Shown in pieces: positions 61,315 through 64,000 of a DNA stretch of 64,000 nucleotides. Position 1 is the first letter of the stretch. Each line of letters opens with the position of its first letter. Source of the DNA: Bacteroidetes bacterium 43-93 (lineage in GTDB: Bacteria; Bacteroidota; Bacteroidia; Chitinophagales; Chitinophagaceae); contig MKUO01000013.1 in NCBI GenBank assembly GCA_001897855.1, forward strand, positions 25,205 to 89,204, written 5' to 3'. The position numbers and the translations under genes are program-made. A model generated the notes under the pieces. The model was not told the DNA's origin, did not search any database, and worked only from the letters and a program-made list of their open reading frames with translations.

Positions 61315-63588
61315 TTATTGTACAACAGTTTTTATAGTAACCGCTCCATCCAATCCACCAATCTTCACCATATAAACTCCTTTAGCAACACCGGAAATAT
61401 CTAATGCATGATTATTATTACCTGCATTAACTTTCCAGTCAAAGCTTGCAACTACGCCGCCTGTTACATTCGTAACTGTAACCGTTAGCACTTCAGCTTT
61501 GTTTCCAGAATATTCTAACATAAAATTACCGTTACCCGGGTTAGGATATAATATGCAATCCAATTTGTTGCCGGTGAATTGATAGATGCTATTTTGTTGC
61601 AATGCCATTTTCACGGCACCATAAGCATTGATCTTACCATGGCCCCATTTATTATCTCCACTAGCCGGCAAAGGGTGCGTATAGCTATCCATAATAGCTG
61701 TTGTTGCAATAATATCGTGCACCTGCTGCGGGGTAAGCCTCGGATTCGCCTGCAGCATTAACGCAACAATGCCAGACGCAGCCGGGCCGGATGCCGAAGT
61801 CCCGGAAAACTCTCCAAAATAATAAGTTCTGCCATCTTTAGCGCTGGTATATTTTTGTACAAGAAATTTCTCGCTTGCTCCACCCGGGAGATAATCCGTA
61901 TTGTAGGAGCTCATAGATGTAGCTATAAAAACACCAGGTGCCGTAATATCCGGTTTAATGCGCCCGTCAATCATAGGCCCTCGGCTTGAAAAACCAGCCA
62001 GACCATTAACGCCGTAGTAGAATGAATAGTCAGCATTTTGATTCTGTAAATTAGTGAATTTGACTTTTGTACAATAAGCACCAACTAACAATACAGACTG
62101 GGCAGCCCCCATATCACTTACAGTAGATGTACTGTTGCCAGCTGTGGCCCATGGTTCACCACCTGTCTGGAAATCGCTCTGATAGCCTTTATCATAGCCG
62201 TAATAATAATACTCGTCCCACATGTGTATCGTACCATCGGTAGCTTTTACAGTAACAAAAAAGCTATCTACAGTCTTGTCAAATACATTTACAGTAATGC
62301 GAGGCTTACCATTAAACTCTGCACTTGACGTAATAAACTGTACAAAGCAAGTATCATTACCCGAAGAGCCTATCAGGGTATCATTATGTATCATATCATC
62401 GAGACAGACATAGCCGGTAGTATTACCGATAACACCATGTTTATACATGGTTACCTTGGCACAGAAAGATTTACCGGCATCACCCCATACATCTACCCAA
62501 GTGCGTTTATAAGACGGCCCACCTCCATAATTATTAAATAAAGGGAACGTGCTTATAAGGCTATCTGTAGCAGTGAATGTTTTTGAAAGGTGTATATTTT
62601 CCTGGCCTTCGTTACCTGCGCTCATCACAACTATCTTACCCGAACCCGAAAGATTATCACATGCCTGGTTCATCAATGTAGTACCATCATGCGGACCGGA
62701 CTGTGAACCCCAACTGATGTTAACAACAGCAGGGCGATTTACTGAAGCCGCATAATCAAATATATATTTGATACCGTCTACAAAATCTGAGAAGCCACTT
62801 TGCATCCATTGGCCACCAATAGAATCGCGGCGAACACCTACTAATACAATATCTGAGTTAAATGCCATACCGCGCAACTGCCTGTTATCTGTACTGCCAT
62901 AACCGGAACCTGCAGCCATACCCGTTGTTGCAGTACCGTGTGTTTGCTTCACGTTATCTGTCTGCGCAGCTTGTATGATCGCATCACCAACCAGTTCACG
63001 CCCGTAAGTATAACCTGCGGGTGGTGTACCAGTACCGTTCATTTCCCAAACCCTTTTGATCCTGTATTGACTATAGGAAGTATCAAAGAAGGTGGGATGC
63101 GTATAATCGAAACCAAAATCAATAACCCCCACTACTACTTCAGCTCCTGAAAAGATATAAGGCAATCCATACCCTGCATGTACGGAATCTACCCTGGTAG
63201 TTTTGCGCGCTACATCCAATGTTGGCTGAACAGGTTCATCGAGCTGAATATAGCCGATACCCGTAATAGCCGCGAATTGAGACATTTTTTCATAAGGCAC
63301 TTGTACTGTCCATATATTCCCTGCTTTAGTACCTATTTGTGCCCCTAATGCTGTTATTTTGGCTTCTGCCTGAGCAGGGTTATCCACCTTGATCATTCCG
63401 GAGACATATATATTACCATCAGCATGTTTTTTGTAAACATAGCCCGCGGGTAGCACGTCTTTTTGTTTGGCTATTTGCAGATCCTGCAAAAACATACGGG
63501 TAACAGGAGATAATTTTTGTTGCTGCGCAGAGGCCGAAACAGATAACACAAAAACGCATATTAGGCTTAGAATAGAGCTTTTCCTCAT
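61315..63588 (-). CDS. secreted S8 (subtilisin-like) protease with T9SS sorting domain
   Basis: A 757-residue secreted serine protease. Signal peptide 1-21; propeptide-like region to about 140; catalytic triad Asp157 (GVIDFGFDYTHP), His217 (QTHGTATTGMAAG) and Ser598 (SGTSASGPAASG). An insertion of about 220 residues (about 335-550) lies between the oxyanion Asn (SAGNEG, about 323-328) and the Ser. The C-terminus (about 680-757) is a T9SS sorting domain: YPNPGNGNFMLEYSG, VVASFDWKVNAGNN and VAKGVYMVKIGG. Export by T9SS makes it a surface or extracellular protease. Confidence 0.93.
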   Translation of the reverse strand: MRKSSILSLICVFVLSVSASAQQQKLSPVTRMFLQDLQIAKQKDVLPAGYVYKKHADGNIYVSGMIKVDNPAQAEAKITALGAQIGTKAGNIWTVQVPYEKMSQFAAITGIGYIQLDEPVQPTLDVARKTTRVDSVHAGYGLPYIFSGAEVVVGVIDFGFDYTHPTFFDTSYSQYRIKRVWEMNGTGTPPAGYTYGRELVGDAIIQAAQTDNVKQTHGTATTGMAAGSGYGSTDNRQLRGMAFNSDIVLVGVRRDSIGGQWMQSGFSDFVDGIKYIFDYAASVNRPAVVNISWGSQSGPHDGTTLMNQACDNLSGSGKIVVMSAGNEGQENIHLSKTFTATDSLISTFPLFNNYGGGPSYKRTWVDVWGDAGKSFCAKVTMYKHGVIGNTTGYVCLDDMIHNDTLIGSSGNDTCFVQFITSSAEFNGKPRITVNVFDKTVDSFFVTVKATDGTIHMWDEYYYYGYDKGYQSDFQTGGEPWATAGNSTSTVSDMGAAQSVLLVGAYCTKVKFTNLQNQNADYSFYYGVNGLAGFSSRGPMIDGRIKPDITAPGVFIATSMSSYNTDYLPGGASEKFLVQKYTSAKDGRTYYFGEFSGTSASGPAASGIVALMLQANPRLTPQQVHDIIATTAIMDSYTHPLPASGDNKWGHGKINAYGAVKMALQQNSIYQFTGNKLDCILYPNPGNGNFMLEYSGNKAEVLTVTVTNVTGGVVASFDWKVNAGNNNHALDISGVAKGVYMVKIGGLDGAVTIKTVVQ

Positions 63589-63659
63589 CTCAAATAATTT
63601 GATATTCCAATAAAGTTAAGCCTGATAGCCATAACTGCGAAAAGGAACTGAAAAAACTT

Positions 63660-63689
63660 TTTGAATTGTTGTTAATAACACTATCTTTG
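63660..63689 (+). promoter_or_regulatory. two-part promoter for the tRNA operon
   Basis: TTTG at 63660-63663, an 18-base spacer, then TATCTTTG at 63682-63689. Both parts match the Bacteroidota consensus. The tRNA-Ser gene starts 65 bases downstream. Confidence 0.7.
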
Positions 63690-63754
63690 CAATCCCCAAA
63701 ACGGGGAAAGAATCGGCTAATACCCTTTGTAGGCTTTGCTTACAAGACATATAC

Positions 63755-63846
63755 GGTGAGGTGGGTGAGAGGCCGAAACCAACAGTTTGCTAAACTGTCG
63801 TACGAGTCAAATCGTACCGAGGGTTCGAATCCCTCCCTCACCGCCA
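63755..63846 (+). tRNA. tRNA-Ser (GCU), CCA encoded
   Basis: Class II tRNA of 92 bases. Acceptor GGTGAGG pairs with CCTCACC; the anticodon loop TTGCTAA gives GCU, reading AGC and AGU; a long variable arm (GTACGA, loop, TCGTAC) and a T arm GAGGGTTCGAATCCCTC follow. The discriminator is G and the CCA end is in the DNA (63844-63846). Confidence 0.95.
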
Positions 63847-63877
63847 GGAAGAAATTGACAGCAATGTCGATAAGGTT

Positions 63878-63952
<75 letters not shown>

Positions 63953-63955
63953 TTG

Positions 63956-63995
63956 ACGGGACAAAGTAGAAAAATCTACTTTTGTCCCGTTTTTA
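63956..63995 (+). terminator. terminator after the tRNA pair
   Basis: ACGGGACAAAGTAGA pairs with TCTACTTTTGTCCCGT (one extra T in the right arm) around AAAA, followed by TTTTATTTT. Confidence 0.85.
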
Positions 63996-64000
63996 TTTTG

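Overview
This 64 kb window is a stretch of chromosome from a member of the phylum Bacteroidota, most likely the order Chitinophagales (family Chitinophagaceae or a close relative). The evidence is the gliding protein GldC, two secreted proteins with type IX secretion (T9SS) C-terminal sorting domains, paired DUF1573 proteins, a LytTR regulator with a periplasmic-propeller histidine kinase, bacillithiol synthesis (BshC), a GWxTD protein, a group III truncated haemoglobin, and about 17 exact copies of the phylum-specific promoter element TAnnTTTG in front of genes. The family-level assignment is inference. The window is dense, mostly housekeeping chromosome. I see no insertion sequence, phage, plasmid or CRISPR array.

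Layout. 1-3.5 kb: nadD (cut by the window edge), a FeoA-domain protein, ybeY, an RluA-type pseudouridine synthase, gldC, yqeY, cvpA and a glutamine amidotransferase (pabA/trpG). 4-7.1 kb (minus): a possible operon of a TMTC-like membrane/TPR protein, carotene hydroxylase and lycopene cyclase. 7.1-12.7 kb: birA and rsfS diverge, both with TTG starts, followed by ftsH, a GT39-like membrane glycosyltransferase and an orphan lutC. 12.9-16.7 kb (minus): a LytTR regulator and its 1018-residue sensor kinase. 16.8-25.4 kb: truncated haemoglobin, adenine deaminase, an aminotransferase, two DUF1573 proteins, tsaC, cca, a class III aminotransferase and a lipoprotein. 25.5-33.2 kb: ugd and UDP-xylose synthase, an RND permease plus TolC pair without an adaptor, and Mn-type superoxide dismutase. 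33.4-38.5 kb: a plus-strand run of DUF1835/DUF3658 protein, membrane protein, radical SAM protein, TonB-like protein and folC. 38.5-42.6 kb (minus): sugar-phosphate transferase, lipoprotein, Gfo/Idh/MocA oxidoreductase, radC. 42.7-51.9 kb: bshC, a beta-barrel protein, a 45-residue lipoprotein, mpl, an exonuclease, a polyprenol-phosphate mannosyltransferase, wbqC, a GWxTD protein, dapF and recR. 52-64 kb: a T9SS protein, MazG-like pyrophosphohydrolase, MoxR ATPase, a DinB-like protein, a 5'-nucleotidase split into two genes, dnaA, a lipoprotein, an ECF sigma factor with a membrane partner, an S8 protease with a T9SS domain, and tRNA-Ser/tRNA-Pro.

Genes that work together: ugd and UXS make UDP-glucuronate and UDP-xylose; the sugar-phosphate transferase, the mannosyltransferase and the GT39 protein feed surface glycans; dapF and mpl serve peptidoglycan; tsaC, cca, ybeY, rsfS and the pseudouridine synthase serve translation and RNA maturation. 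cca repairs or adds the CCA end that the tRNA-Pro gene here lacks.

No single spectacular new system is evident. The observations most worth checking are a recurrent leaderless-looking promoter geometry (TAnnTTTG, four bases, ATG), the uncharacterised DUF1835/membrane/radical SAM/TonB-like run, the sigma-factor partner that looks like an anti-sigma domain joined to a beta-barrel-like domain, the adaptor-less RND pair, the 45-residue lipoprotein, the heptamer repeat that forms the end of cca, and a 19-bp palindrome upstream of dnaA.
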